Origin: Paenibacillus dauci
GTDB lineage: Bacteria > Bacillota > Bacilli > Paenibacillales > Paenibacillaceae
Length of the DNA stretch: 64,000 nucleotides
Direction of reading: 5' to 3'
Assembly (NCBI RefSeq): GCF_000971985.1
Contig: NZ_LAQQ01000005.1
Location: 548,979 to 612,978 of the forward strand
The notes below the pieces were generated by a model. It was not told the DNA's origin and did not search any database. It saw only the letters and a list, made by a program, of their open reading frames with translations. Below are positions 8,404-17,379 of the stretch, one piece after another (the stretch's first letter is position 1; each line of letters starts with the position of its first letter). Position numbers and translations under genes: made by a program.

Positions 8404-8814
8404 TCAAGACTGCAAATAAATCAGAAAATCATCAAAGGAATCAATAACAAAAGCCAGTTCCTGTAGATCCATTAACCATATATAGATCCGCCCATAATCC
8501 GTCGACGGTTTGAGTGATAATAAAAAACAGTTTCCACCCTGGTCATAGGCAAATGGAAATAAAAGTTCCAGCTCGGCAAAGGACTCCAGCAAATCTGCAT
8601 AAAGCTTCTCAGCCGGCAACTCACCATATCGAATCGAATCAAACCCGCCTACAATTAATGCATTTCCTTCCCCATCTTCAGGCAGAAACCCACCATTATA
8701 TTGTAAATAATACTGTTTAAATGAGTCAGGCAGCGGACGGCCCAGCTGTTCTTCCAGATCCTGCAGATCTTGTGTCGTCAAAGACTGTTCGCAATCTTCC
8801 AATACCAGTTTCAT
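8404..8814 (-). CDS. SMI1/KNR4 (SUKH) family protein
   Basis: 136 residues; ATG at 8814 after GGAGG (an in-frame GTG at 8829 contains that ribosome site). LEEQLGRPLPDSFKQYYLQYNGGFLP followed by LIVGGFDSIRYGELPA and FPFAYDQGGNCFLLSL is the typical SUKH core, clearer than in the 6467-7009 protein. Soluble and acidic. It stands alone between intergenic gaps. Immunity function is possible from the family but no cognate toxin is seen in the window. Confidence 0.85.
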   Translation of the reverse strand: MKLVLEDCEQSLTTQDLQDLEEQLGRPLPDSFKQYYLQYNGGFLPEDGEGNALIVGGFDSIRYGELPAEKLYADLLESFAELELLFPFAYDQGGNCFLLSLKPSTDYGRIYIWLMDLQELAFVIDSFDDFLIYLQS

Positions 8815-8887
8815 GATTTGGTCCTCCACATGATTTCGATGTTATGATCTATATTATGCTACACAGCATAATATAGACAGATACATA

Positions 8888-8932
8888 AACAGAAACCGCA
8901 GCATCCCGGTATACGGAATCTGCGGCGCTGTT
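8888..8932 (-). terminator. Possible terminator after the SMP-30 gene
   Basis: AACAG...CCGCAG pairs with CTGCGG...CTGTT around an 18-base loop with a small internal bulge. On the minus strand it follows the SMP-30 gene by about 60 bases, but the T run is interrupted. Confidence 0.45.
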
Positions 8933-8993
8933 ATACAATTATTACTCGTATCTGCAAAACTCGGATGCAGATAGGCGCTTCGTTCAAATTATA

Positions 8994-9890
8994 TCACGTA
9001 GTCGGCCAATTCACAGCTTTCCCCTGATTGAAGGCGTAGGCTGCTATGCCCTTCACTCCCGGACGAACCATGAATACGCCTCCTGCTGGAGAATCAGCTG
9101 CTTCATCATCTTCGCGCGCTGTTGTAATGTATAACTCATCCAGTTCGGCTCCGCCAAACGTGCAGGCAGTGACACATTTGGCCGGCACATGTACTTCACC
9201 AATGACCTGTCCTGTAGATGGATCAATGCGCGTTACACGGCTGCCACCCCAGCGGGCGACCCATAGCATTCCCTCTACATCAATTGTCATTCCATCCGGA
9301 TAACCATCGCTATCATCCAGTTCCGCTACTACACGTCCATTCTCTATCGATCCTTCTTCCAGATCATAGTCAAAAGCAGTAATCTGGCAGGTTGGCGTAT
9401 CAATATAATATAGCGTACGATGATCACTGCTCCATGCTAACCCGTTGGAGGTAGACACTTCACCGAGCAGCAGACGTACATGACCTTCTGTATCCATGCT
9501 GTACAAGGCTCCCTGTTTCTCCTCTCCGTTCAGGCTCATTGTGCCTGCTAGAAAACGACCGGACGGATCACATTTGCCATCATTAAAACGGTTGCCAGGA
9601 CGCCCTTCCTCCGGATCATGAATCAATGTCTTACTGCCATCAGACAGCTGAATCCGGTAAAAGCCACTGAACAGTGCACCAAGTACCTCAGTATCGGTAT
9701 GCGGTACAACAGCACCGATATGTTCTTCTACATTCACCGTACGATCTTCTCCGGTAACCGGATTATAGATATGCAGCTGATAGCCTTCGATATCTACCCA
9801 TAGCAAGTGCTGCTGCTCTGCATCCCAGCTTGGGCCTTCGCCCAATTTGGCTCTGGCATCAATGATTAGTTCTGCCTTGTACTGCTCCAT
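8994..9890 (-). CDS. SMP-30/gluconolactonase (LRE) family sugar lactonase
   Basis: 298 residues, ATG at 9890 after GGAGG. Six-bladed propeller family with the diagnostic LGEGPSWD near the N terminus (metal-ligand Glu), NRFNDGKCDPSGRFLAGTMS, STSNGLAWSSDHRTLYYIDT and SDGYPDGMTIDVEGMLWVARWGGSRV. These supply the Glu, Asn, Asn and Asp metal ligands of known lactonases. The likely role is hydrolysis of a sugar-acid lactone, feeding sugar-acid catabolism. Neighbours are two esterases transcribed from the same strand (gaps of 25 and about 50 bases), consistent with a small plant-polysaccharide operon. Confidence 0.88.
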   Translation of the reverse strand: MEQYKAELIIDARAKLGEGPSWDAEQQHLLWVDIEGYQLHIYNPVTGEDRTVNVEEHIGAVVPHTDTEVLGALFSGFYRIQLSDGSKTLIHDPEEGRPGNRFNDGKCDPSGRFLAGTMSLNGEEKQGALYSMDTEGHVRLLLGEVSTSNGLAWSSDHRTLYYIDTPTCQITAFDYDLEEGSIENGRVVAELDDSDGYPDGMTIDVEGMLWVARWGGSRVTRIDPSTGQVIGEVHVPAKCVTACTFGGAELDELYITTAREDDEAADSPAGGVFMVRPGVKGIAAYAFNQGKAVNWPTT

Positions 9891-9915
9891 GATTGTTCCT
9901 CCATGTGGTATATTT

Positions 9916-10584
9916 TTAGGACTGTATCGGAGAACGGCTCCAATCATATCCGATTCCCTGCAGGAATGCGCGTGCCAGCACCATATGTCCCTTTGTATTT
10001 GGATGAACATGATCCCAGCCATGAGACAGACTGGCTGGATATATGTACTGACTGATATGATCAAACGCTGCCTGTGTATCCACAAATGAGGTCCCGTGTT
10101 CTTCAGCAATGCGTTTTACGACTGCACCGTATACATCCATCGTTGCTCTCATCGGATCTTCGGGTGTCGTGCACATATAATAAGGCGTCATCAGAACGAT
10201 GCCTTTTACTTTTGGCAGTGTCTGTTCAACCAACTTGCGGAGTGTCTGCTCATACTCTTCCAGATAGACATGAATATGAGGCTCGGTCGGATTGTCAAAC
10301 TGACGCCAAACATCGTTGATTCCGATCATAATAGATACCCAGTCAGGTGTATGGGCAAACACATCCTGCTCCCAGCGTGATTCCAGATCCAGAACCGTAT
10401 TACCGCTAATACCCGTATTCAGTACCCGGAGTGCATAGTCCGGATAAACCGCTTGCAAAAGTGCATCCACAAGCGACACATAACCGTCTCCAAGCGTACC
10501 ATTCTGACCTACAGGACGTCCCCGGCCGCAATCGGTTACCGAATCGCCAATCATCAACAGGGTGCTGTTTTTATCCATTTTCAT
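9916..10584 (-). CDS. SGNH/GDSL hydrolase (carbohydrate acetylesterase-like)
   Basis: 222 residues from the ATG at 10584 (nine bases from GAGGAG; an ATG at 10593 abuts it). The four SGNH blocks are visible: GDSVTD (nucleophile Ser), GISGNT (Gly), GINDVW (Asn) and DHVHPNTKGH (catalytic Asp and His). No signal peptide, so it acts inside the cell. Similar proteins deacetylate xylan or rhamnogalacturonan oligosaccharides. The position between a lactonase and an alpha/beta esterase, near a GH42 galactosidase, favours deacetylation of imported pectin or hemicellulose fragments. Confidence 0.88.
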   Translation of the reverse strand: MKMDKNSTLLMIGDSVTDCGRGRPVGQNGTLGDGYVSLVDALLQAVYPDYALRVLNTGISGNTVLDLESRWEQDVFAHTPDWVSIMIGINDVWRQFDNPTEPHIHVYLEEYEQTLRKLVEQTLPKVKGIVLMTPYYMCTTPEDPMRATMDVYGAVVKRIAEEHGTSFVDTQAAFDHISQYIYPASLSHGWDHVHPNTKGHMVLARAFLQGIGYDWSRSPIQS

Positions 10585-10632
10585 CTCTGCCATCTCCTCT
10601 TTATCTATAATCTCTATCTATGAAGCGAATGA

Positions 10633-11409
10633 TTACCAGCCCTGACGGTGAAGCCAGGATATACAATCTCTGGTCCAGTTTCCCATAACCGGATGGTCCA
10701 GCGCAAGCCCTTGTCCATGGCCGCCGCTCTCATATACACGCAGTTCAAAAGGAACTCGATGTTCTTCAAGAGCCAGCGCCATACGTAGGCTGTTCTGTAC
10801 CGGAACGGCATCATCATCAGCGGTATGCCAGATAAAGGCGGGCGGTGTCATAGCGGACACCTGCTTCTCTGCGCTGCTGCCGGTTACCAGCTCGATTGTT
10901 GCCTGATCACCCAGCAGAGATAAACGGGACCCTTCATGTCCAAAGCTGTCCATCGTAATAACCGGATAACAGAGTACCATCAGATCGGGTCGTGAGCTGA
11001 TGTCACGTTTGAGGCCATTTAACAGCTCGGTCTCCTTCTCTTCAAATACAGTTCCCGTCATCGCAGCCAGATGTCCGCCTGCAGAGAAACCCAGAATCCC
11101 GATACGCGAAGGATCAATTCCATATTCTGCAGCATTGGCCCGGACATGGCGAATAGCGCTCTGTCCATCTTCCAGCGGAGTCCGGCGTTGGCGCGGGGAA
11201 AGACGATAATGCAGCACAAATGCAGAAATACCATTTTCATTCAACCATTCTGCGACAGGAGCACCTTCATGATCTGCCCGGAATTCATAACCTCCACCCG
11301 GTAGCACAATCACTGCACTGCGTGCATCCGGCAACAGATACGGTACCATATAAGGCCGTTCTCCCTGGTCATCCACTATAGCAGGATCAGCAATCCATAT
11401 TTTATCCAT
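10633..11409 (-). CDS. Alpha/beta-hydrolase, acetylesterase-like
   Basis: 258 residues. Oxyanion region VIVLPGGGYEFRADHEGAP, nucleophile elbow GFSAGGHLAA (Ser), Asp in TADDDAVP and His in ESGGHGQGL complete the triad. This pattern is shared by small acetylxylan esterases of the BD-FAE/esterase D group. No signal peptide. ATG at 11409 lies eight bases after GGAGG. It is the first full gene of the minus-strand esterase-GDSL-lactonase set and is preceded by a possible 31-codon upstream ORF overlapping its start. Confidence 0.85.
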   Translation of the reverse strand: MDKIWIADPAIVDDQGERPYMVPYLLPDARSAVIVLPGGGYEFRADHEGAPVAEWLNENGISAFVLHYRLSPRQRRTPLEDGQSAIRHVRANAAEYGIDPSRIGILGFSAGGHLAAMTGTVFEEKETELLNGLKRDISSRPDLMVLCYPVITMDSFGHEGSRLSLLGDQATIELVTGSSAEKQVSAMTPPAFIWHTADDDAVPVQNSLRMALALEEHRVPFELRVYESGGHGQGLALDHPVMGNWTRDCISWLHRQGW

Positions 11410-11497
11410 TTATTTTTCCTCCACTCCGGTATATGTATGCTTGAACAACATAATCCTGACAACGAGAATGATGGATAATGCAGGCATCATCCATCAT
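11402..11497 (-). CDS. Possible 31-residue leader peptide overlapping the esterase start
   Basis: ATG at 11497 is preceded by AAAAGGAG with six bases between. The frame reads 31 codons and stops with TAA at 11402-11404, eight bases inside the esterase gene, in another frame. The same DNA forms a hairpin (11465-11476 with 11489-11500). The composition (MMDDACIIHHSRC...) resembles no family. It may be a translationally coupled leader, or chance. Confidence 0.25.
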   Translation of the reverse strand: MMDDACIIHHSRCQDYVVQAYIYRSGGKING

Positions 11498-11524
11498 TCT
11501 GTTCTCCTTTTCAAGCGTTAATAT

Positions 11525-11539
11525 TGTAAGCGCTTAACA
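11525..11539. promoter_or_regulatory. Candidate cre/LacI-type operator before the esterase operon
   Basis: TGTAAGCGCTTAACA contains the perfect palindrome TAAGCGCTTA and resembles a catabolite-responsive element, but one inserted base spoils the exact cre spacing. It lies between the AraC gene and the esterase operon, about 115 bases upstream of the esterase start. Confidence 0.4.
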
Positions 11540-11589
11540 AAATAGTTTCAATCAAAATGTGCATGACTAATGATCAGCAAACGCACATT

Positions 11590-12423
11590 TTAATAAAGAT
11601 TACGAAATTGTTCAGGAGTTACTCCTTCCAGACGGCGGAATGTAGCCACAAAATGACTGGAATCGCGGAATCCGACTTGACCGGATACTTCCTTGATTGT
11701 CATACGCGGATACAAGGTCATCAATTCCTTGGCTTTGCGCAGACGAAGCAGAATAAAATAAGCATAAGCTGTCATCCCGAATGTCTGTCGGAATAATGTA
11801 TTCAGGTGGCGGGCACTTACCCCTACCTGAATCGCCATATCTTCCAGCCCGATATTCGGATCGTCATAATGTGCTTCCATAAAGCTCATCAATGGCGCCA
11901 GTCGCTCTACAGTATGAGACAAGGACGGCAGGTTGTTAATACGTCCATGCTTTTTGAGCAGAGTCAGAAAACGGTACAGATCTGCACTGGTATCCAGCCC
12001 TGACAAATCACGGTTACTACGGATACTGCCCAGCATATTGCCGGAAAATGTCTCCAGATCACAATCCCGATCCCATTCATAATACGCCGAATGCGACAAC
12101 CCAAACGTAGACAGCAGTCCCAGCGATTGCGGTCCACCAAATGTAAGATAAAGAGTCTCCCACACACTGCTTACCGGACGATAGCTATGGGCATCCCGTG
12201 GAGCCAGCAGTACGCCCGATCCGGGTTTAAGCAAATAACGGGCACCGCCAAATGTAAATTCGCCTTCTCCATGTACCGTCTGAAGCCAGTGATAACATGG
12301 ATAGCCGTCCGGACGTTCGATATATTCCTGATCCGGATTCTCTCCGATACTCTCCATATGAATAGGAAGCTGAAGGTCTTTGAGCTCTGTAAAAAAGCGG
12401 CGGTGCGGGTTGGTTACGTACAT
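11590..12423 (-). CDS. AraC family transcriptional regulator
   Basis: 277 residues from the ATG at 12423. An N-terminal cupin-like sensor domain (residues about 15-150; GEGEFTFGGARYLLKPGSGVLLAPRDAHSY) is followed by two C-terminal helix-turn-helix motifs (VGVSARHLNTLFRQTFGM and MTIKEVSGQVGFRDSSHFVATFRRLEGVTPEQFR). This is the arrangement of sugar-responsive activators. It is divergent from the GH42 galactosidase, whose start lies about 110 bases away, so it most likely controls that gene and perhaps the esterase operon. The true start could be the ATG at 12447; neither has a strong ribosome site. Confidence 0.88.
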   Translation of the reverse strand: MYVTNPHRRFFTELKDLQLPIHMESIGENPDQEYIERPDGYPCYHWLQTVHGEGEFTFGGARYLLKPGSGVLLAPRDAHSYRPVSSVWETLYLTFGGPQSLGLLSTFGLSHSAYYEWDRDCDLETFSGNMLGSIRSNRDLSGLDTSADLYRFLTLLKKHGRINNLPSLSHTVERLAPLMSFMEAHYDDPNIGLEDMAIQVGVSARHLNTLFRQTFGMTAYAYFILLRLRKAKELMTLYPRMTIKEVSGQVGFRDSSHFVATFRRLEGVTPEQFRNLY

Positions 12424-12536
12424 GATACTTTCACATCCTATATCCATATTTTTATACTATACATGTTTTATCTTATATTTTACAAGGAGTTATTATGATT
12501 TAGTATAGAGTTATTCTTATATAAGGAGTGACAGCA

Positions 12537-14564
12537 TTGATTAGCAGCAAACTTCCAAAAATCTTCTACGGTGGAGATTATAACCCTGAGCAGTGGGATA
12601 AGCAGACACATCAGGAAGACCTCGGCATGTTCAAGCAGGCCGGCATTGATATTACAACCCTGAATGTTTTCTCCTGGGCACGCAATCAGCCGGACGAAGT
12701 TACATATCAGTTCGAATGGCTGGATGAATTAATCGACAGCCTTTATGAAAACGGTATCTATACCTGTCTCGCAACAAGCACAGCTGCCCATCCGGCCTGG
12801 ATGGCGACGCGTTATCCCGATATTCTGCGAACAGATAAGGACGGACGCAAACGCAAATTCGGCGGACGTCATAACTCCTGTCCCAACAGTCCGACGTACC
12901 GCAAATATTCGGTTGAGATTGCCCGTCGTCTGGCAGAACGCTACAAGGATCATCCTGCGATTCTGGTCTGGCATATCTCCAACGAATACGGCGGTGATTG
13001 CTACTGCGACAACTGCGAGAAAGCTTTCCGCGTCTGGCTGAAGCAGCGTTACGGTACACTGAATGCTGTCAATACAGCCTGGAATACGGGATTCTGGGGT
13101 CATACTTTCTACGATTGGGATGAAATTGTACTCCCGGATAACCGCAGTGAAGAATGGGGAGAAAACAGCTCCAGCTTCCAGGGAATCTCGCTCGACTACT
13201 CCCGTTTCAATTCAGACAGTATGCTGGAATGCTATCGTCTGGAATACGATGCGGTACGCTCTGTCATTCCGGACGCTCTGATCACCACCAACCTGATGGG
13301 CTTTTACAAGCCGCTGGATTATTTTAAATGGGCCAAATATATGGATATTGTCTCCTGGGACAATTATCCGGGTCTGGATACGCCGGTGAGCTTCACGGCG
13401 CTGGCACATGATCTGATGCGCGGAATCAAAAATGGCGAACCATTCATGCTGATGGAACAGACACCAAGCCAGCAAAACTGGCAAGCGTATAATTCATTGA
13501 AACGACCGGGTGTAATGCGTCTTTGGAGTTACCAGGCGGTCGCTCATGGTGCAGATACAGTTATGTTTTTCCAGCTTCGTCGTTCGGCAGGCGCCTGTGA
13601 GAAATTCCATGGCGCAGTCATTGAACACGTCGGTCATACAGATACCCGTGTGTTCCGCGAAGTCAGCGAACTCGGGCATGAGCTGCAGCAGCTTGGTGAC
13701 CAATTGCTGGATTCACGGGTCGAAGCCCGCGTAGCTATTTTGTTCGACTGGGACAACTGGTGGGCGGTGGAGAAATCCAGCGGACCGACGATTGCCCTAA
13801 AGTATGTCGAACAGATTCATAAGTATTACAAAGCCTTTTACGATCGTAATGTACAGGTCGATATTATTAGTGTCGACTCGGAATTCAGTCATTACGATAT
13901 TATCCTCGCCCCTGTCCTGTATATGGTCAAACCGGGGTTAGCCGAGAAGTTGGAACAATTCACCAGCAGCGGTGGCACTTTCGTTACCACTTTCTTCAGC
14001 GGAATCGTAGGCGAGTCCGATCTGGTCTCGCTTGGTGGATATCCGGGAGAACTGCGCAAGCTGCTTGGCATCTGGGTCGAAGAAATCGATGCCCTGCTGC
14101 CTTCGATGAATAACCGGATCGTAATGAACAGCGCACTCGGTGAGCTGAGCGGTGACTACCAATGCGGCATGCTGTGCGATCTGCTGCATACCGAAGGCGC
14201 CGAAGTGCTCGCTCATTACGGCGAAGACTTTTACCAGGGAATGCCCGTACTTACCCGTAATGCCTTCGGCAAAGGTGAAGCATGGTATATCGCTTCGGAT
14301 GGTGAAGAGACATTCATCGCTGGACTTATGAAGCATCTCTGTGACCAAAAAGGAATTCAGCCGGTTCTGGATACGCCTGCAGGTGTAGAAGCAGGATGCC
14401 GCGTCAAAGACGGTCATAAGTTCCTGTTCCTCCTCAATCATAATGCCGAAGCGTCGACTGTAGACCTTGGTAACCTTGACGTAGAGGACATGCTGAGTAA
14501 TAATCAGGTTACTTCCTCTATTGAGGTTCCAGCGCGTGGTTCCATTCTCTTATCTGTAAAATAA
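12537..14564 (+). CDS. GH42 family beta-galactosidase
   Basis: 675 residues. Starts FYGGDYNPEQW, the GH42 hallmark. The acid/base Glu lies in WHISNEYGGDCYCDNC (about residue 147) and the nucleophile Glu in FMLMEQTPSQQNW (about residue 307). The cysteine cluster (CYCDNCEKAF) matches the structural zinc site of this family. A trimerisation domain and a C-terminal beta domain follow. No signal peptide. I use the TTG at 12537 because AAGGAG ends eight bases upstream, whereas the GTG at 12528 overlaps it. Close to B. subtilis YesZ/GanA in length; likely acts on beta-galactosides from galactan or rhamnogalacturonan side chains. Confidence 0.93.
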   Translation: MISSKLPKIFYGGDYNPEQWDKQTHQEDLGMFKQAGIDITTLNVFSWARNQPDEVTYQFEWLDELIDSLYENGIYTCLATSTAAHPAWMATRYPDILRTDKDGRKRKFGGRHNSCPNSPTYRKYSVEIARRLAERYKDHPAILVWHISNEYGGDCYCDNCEKAFRVWLKQRYGTLNAVNTAWNTGFWGHTFYDWDEIVLPDNRSEEWGENSSSFQGISLDYSRFNSDSMLECYRLEYDAVRSVIPDALITTNLMGFYKPLDYFKWAKYMDIVSWDNYPGLDTPVSFTALAHDLMRGIKNGEPFMLMEQTPSQQNWQAYNSLKRPGVMRLWSYQAVAHGADTVMFFQLRRSAGACEKFHGAVIEHVGHTDTRVFREVSELGHELQQLGDQLLDSRVEARVAILFDWDNWWAVEKSSGPTIALKYVEQIHKYYKAFYDRNVQVDIISVDSEFSHYDIILAPVLYMVKPGLAEKLEQFTSSGGTFVTTFFSGIVGESDLVSLGGYPGELRKLLGIWVEEIDALLPSMNNRIVMNSALGELSGDYQCGMLCDLLHTEGAEVLAHYGEDFYQGMPVLTRNAFGKGEAWYIASDGEETFIAGLMKHLCDQKGIQPVLDTPAGVEAGCRVKDGHKFLFLLNHNAEASTVDLGNLDVEDMLSNNQVTSSIEVPARGSILLSVK

Positions 14565-14595
14565 TTACATCGGATACCTAATTTATTGTAACACG

Positions 14596-14647
14596 AAAAT
14601 AGCGATACGTAAAATGTTTATTACAACATTTGCGTATCGCTATTTTT
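14596..14647 (+). terminator. Terminator after the GH42 gene
   Basis: 14-base perfect arms (AAAATAGCGATACG at 14596-14609 and its complement at 14633-14646). The 23-base loop carries an internal AATGTT/AACATT stem. T-rich flank; works on both strands. Confidence 0.85.
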
Positions 14648-14816
14648 GTCGAATCTGCTCCATTTATTTACATTCATGGCGTATTTCCTCTTTTTAAATG
14701 GGCAAAGTTCTTTTTGGGATCGTTCGTTATTTTCTGTTACTGTACTCTATGATCTTATGACTCTATAGCTATAATGGATCATTCCATCCCATCTGTCTAT
14801 AGCCCATCTATCTGTA

Positions 14817-15809
14817 TTAAAAAGGACTCCCTTGCCACTTCAGTGGACTGCTTCCGTCCAGCACTTCCCGGGTCCAGTGTCCGCTCGGCCATGTCTGTCC
14901 CTGGACAGGTCCCAGAATACGCAGCACCTGCTGCAGCAGTTCCGAATCGATCGGCTTATCTGCCCAGCGAATATTGTCTGCAATCTCTGTCGTGCTTGCT
15001 GTTCCTACAATTGTAGTTGCCAGATGTTCATTGGAGACTGCATACTGGATCGCCAGCTGTGTCAGACTGCTCCCCTGCTGCCGGCAGAATTCGGCTGCTT
15101 CGCGGCAGCGCTGCTTGATCTCTGGAGAAGCAGGATGCCAATCGGCAGGTCCTTTGTCCGAGAGCAGACCCATCGCAACCGGAGCTGCATTGATGATGCC
15201 GATTCCTTTTGCTTCCAGCAAAGGCAGCAGATCGGTCAATGTCGAATCATTCAGCGTATAATGACAATAAGACAAAATCACATCCAGATCGGTATGTTCC
15301 AGCACACGCCGGTATCCTTCCAGTGGCAGACAGGACACTCCATAAAAGCGTATCTTGCCTTCCTGCTTCAACTGCTGCAGAGCTGGAATAGCTTCATTCA
15401 GAACCGTATTCAAATCACCAAATTCGATATCGTGCAGCAGTAGAATATCCGCATAATCCGTTCCCAGACGCTGCAGGCTTTCATCTACACTATCCAGAAT
15501 CCGCTGACGGGAAAAATCAAATTCCCTGTCATTGTAGCGTCCGGCTTTGGTGGACAGAATATAACGGTCTCTCGGCATTTGACGTAGTGCCCGTCCCAGT
15601 ACTTGTTCCGAGCGGGTTATGCCATAATAGGGTGAAGTGTCCACCAGATTAATCCCTTGATCAAAAGCTTCCAGAACAGCTCGGACGCCCTGATCTTCAT
15701 CAATATTACCAAATACATGACCCAAAGGAGCTGCTCCCAGACTTAGCGGAGATACCTCAAGACCTGTATTTCCCAGCTTACGTCTGTTCATCATCGCTTT
15801 CACCGGCAT
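14817..15809 (-). CDS. Aldo/keto reductase, L-galactose/L-fucose dehydrogenase-like
   Basis: 330 residues. N-terminal RRKLGNTGLEVSPLSLGAAPLG, catalytic Asp-Tyr in VDTSPYYG, Lys in LSTKAGRY, His in LLLHDIEFGD, and an NADP-site segment VGTASTTEIADNIRWA. The VDTSPYYG...SEQVLGRAL stretch is shared with the plant L-galactose and bacterial L-fucose dehydrogenase branch. Cytoplasmic NAD(P)-dependent oxidoreductase. It lies 61 bases downstream of uxaA on the same strand, so it is probably part of the hexuronate operon and may oxidise a sugar derived from pectin. Substrate inferred only. Confidence 0.88.
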   Translation of the reverse strand: MPVKAMMNRRKLGNTGLEVSPLSLGAAPLGHVFGNIDEDQGVRAVLEAFDQGINLVDTSPYYGITRSEQVLGRALRQMPRDRYILSTKAGRYNDREFDFSRQRILDSVDESLQRLGTDYADILLLHDIEFGDLNTVLNEAIPALQQLKQEGKIRFYGVSCLPLEGYRRVLEHTDLDVILSYCHYTLNDSTLTDLLPLLEAKGIGIINAAPVAMGLLSDKGPADWHPASPEIKQRCREAAEFCRQQGSSLTQLAIQYAVSNEHLATTIVGTASTTEIADNIRWADKPIDSELLQQVLRILGPVQGQTWPSGHWTREVLDGSSPLKWQGSPF

Positions 15810-15870
15810 CGCACTTCTCCTTCCCGTATCCGGTTATCCAGATACGATCCAATAATAGGCTATACCCAGT

Positions 15871-17379
15871 TTACAGGATGACACCATCTTTGAAAATTGC
15901 TATTTCGCGGAATCCTCGCTGTTCATTATTGGTCTGGCAGCGTCCGGAAGCAATATCCACGATACGGGCTAACAGATCCAGAGAAACCTGCTCCATGGAC
16001 TGTCCTTCCAGCAGCTGACCGGCATTATAGTCGATCCAGTGCTTTTTACGATTCGCCAGTTCGGACTGGGTGGCAATCTTGACTGTGGGTACCGGACCAC
16101 CAAATGGAGTTCCTCGTCCAGTTGTGAACAACACGATATGGGCACCGGCAGCCGAGAGTGCGGTCACGGATACTAGGTCATTCCCTGGCGCTTCTACAAT
16201 ATTCAGTCCCGGCTGATGTACTCGCTGTCCATAACGCAGTACATCCACGACCTGGGAGTGTCCGCCTTTTTGAGTACAGCCCAGTGATTTTTCTTCCAGG
16301 GTAGTAATCCCTCCGGCCTTATTGCCGGGTGATGGATTCTCGTAAATATTCTGACCATGATTGACGAAATATTGCTTGAATCCATTAATCAATTCTACCA
16401 GTTGACCAAATACCTCGGGACTCGCCGAACGATTCATCAGAATAGTCTCGGCACCGAACATTTCGGGTACTTCAGTCAGAATGGCTGTACCACCTGCCGA
16501 GACGATCCAGTCCGCAATCTCACCAACGAGTGGATTGGCTGTAATACCTGATAGACCATCAGAACCACCGCATTTAAGCCCGATTTTGAGTCTGGATAAT
16601 GGCAGAGGTTGACGCTGTTCCTGTTCAGCCAGTGCTACCAGCTCTTCCAGATGCTGCATACCTGCTTCCAGCTCATCCTCTTCTTCCTGGGCTTTAAGAT
16701 AACGGATTTTGTAAGCATATTCTTCCGGTATACCGGCGGAGAACTGCTCAATCTGATTATTCTCACAACCCAGACCAACCACCAACACACCAGCCGCATT
16801 GGGATGCAGTACGAGCGAGCTCAGCAGCTGACGTGTATATTCCAGATCGTCTCCAAGCTGGGAACATCCGAATGGATGTGGAAAATGATATACGCCATCT
16901 ACACGTCCTGCCATCTCCGAATGAGCGGTACGAGCGAGCAATTCACAGGTCTTGTTGATACAGCCTACGGTATTGACAATCCATATTTCATTGCGAATCC
17001 CTACTTCTCCATTAGGTCGTACATAACCATCAAAGGTCTGCAAATGTGCCGGAATAACCCGCGGCTGCCAGTTCAGTTCCGGCTGATATTCATAATCTAG
17101 GGTGCCCGATAAGCCAGTATGCAGATTATGACTGTGAATCCATTCGCCAGGTGTAATCGGTACAGTGGCTTTGCCGATAGAAAAGCCATATTTGATTACA
17201 TCCTGTCCAGGTTGAATCGGATGGACAGCAACTTTATGTCCACGAGGAATATCATTTATGATGGTCAATATATCTCCATTATCGAGTACCAGTGTATCTC
17301 CTGGTGCCATATCATGCAGGGCAATGACTACATCGTCCTGCTGCTGAATGGCAATATGATCTCTCATCATTGTATTCAT
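15871..17379 (-). CDS. uxaA: Altronate dehydratase
   Basis: 502 residues, full length. An N-terminal SAF-type domain (residues about 1-100, with PGDTLVLDNGD and WIHSHNLHTGL) is followed by the D-galactarate/altronate dehydratase C-terminal domain (GYVRPNGEVGIRNEIWIVNTVGCIN; KCGGSDGLSGITANPLVG; ILTEVPEMFGAE; CTQKGGHS). It converts D-altronate to 2-keto-3-deoxygluconate with a metal cofactor. The ATG overlaps the end of uxaB by four bases, so the two are translated together. uxaC, kdgK and kdgA are not in the window. Confidence 0.93.
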   Translation of the reverse strand: MNTMMRDHIAIQQQDDVVIALHDMAPGDTLVLDNGDILTIINDIPRGHKVAVHPIQPGQDVIKYGFSIGKATVPITPGEWIHSHNLHTGLSGTLDYEYQPELNWQPRVIPAHLQTFDGYVRPNGEVGIRNEIWIVNTVGCINKTCELLARTAHSEMAGRVDGVYHFPHPFGCSQLGDDLEYTRQLLSSLVLHPNAAGVLVVGLGCENNQIEQFSAGIPEEYAYKIRYLKAQEEEDELEAGMQHLEELVALAEQEQRQPLPLSRLKIGLKCGGSDGLSGITANPLVGEIADWIVSAGGTAILTEVPEMFGAETILMNRSASPEVFGQLVELINGFKQYFVNHGQNIYENPSPGNKAGGITTLEEKSLGCTQKGGHSQVVDVLRYGQRVHQPGLNIVEAPGNDLVSVTALSAAGAHIVLFTTGRGTPFGGPVPTVKIATQSELANRKKHWIDYNAGQLLEGQSMEQVSLDLLARIVDIASGRCQTNNEQRGFREIAIFKDGVIL

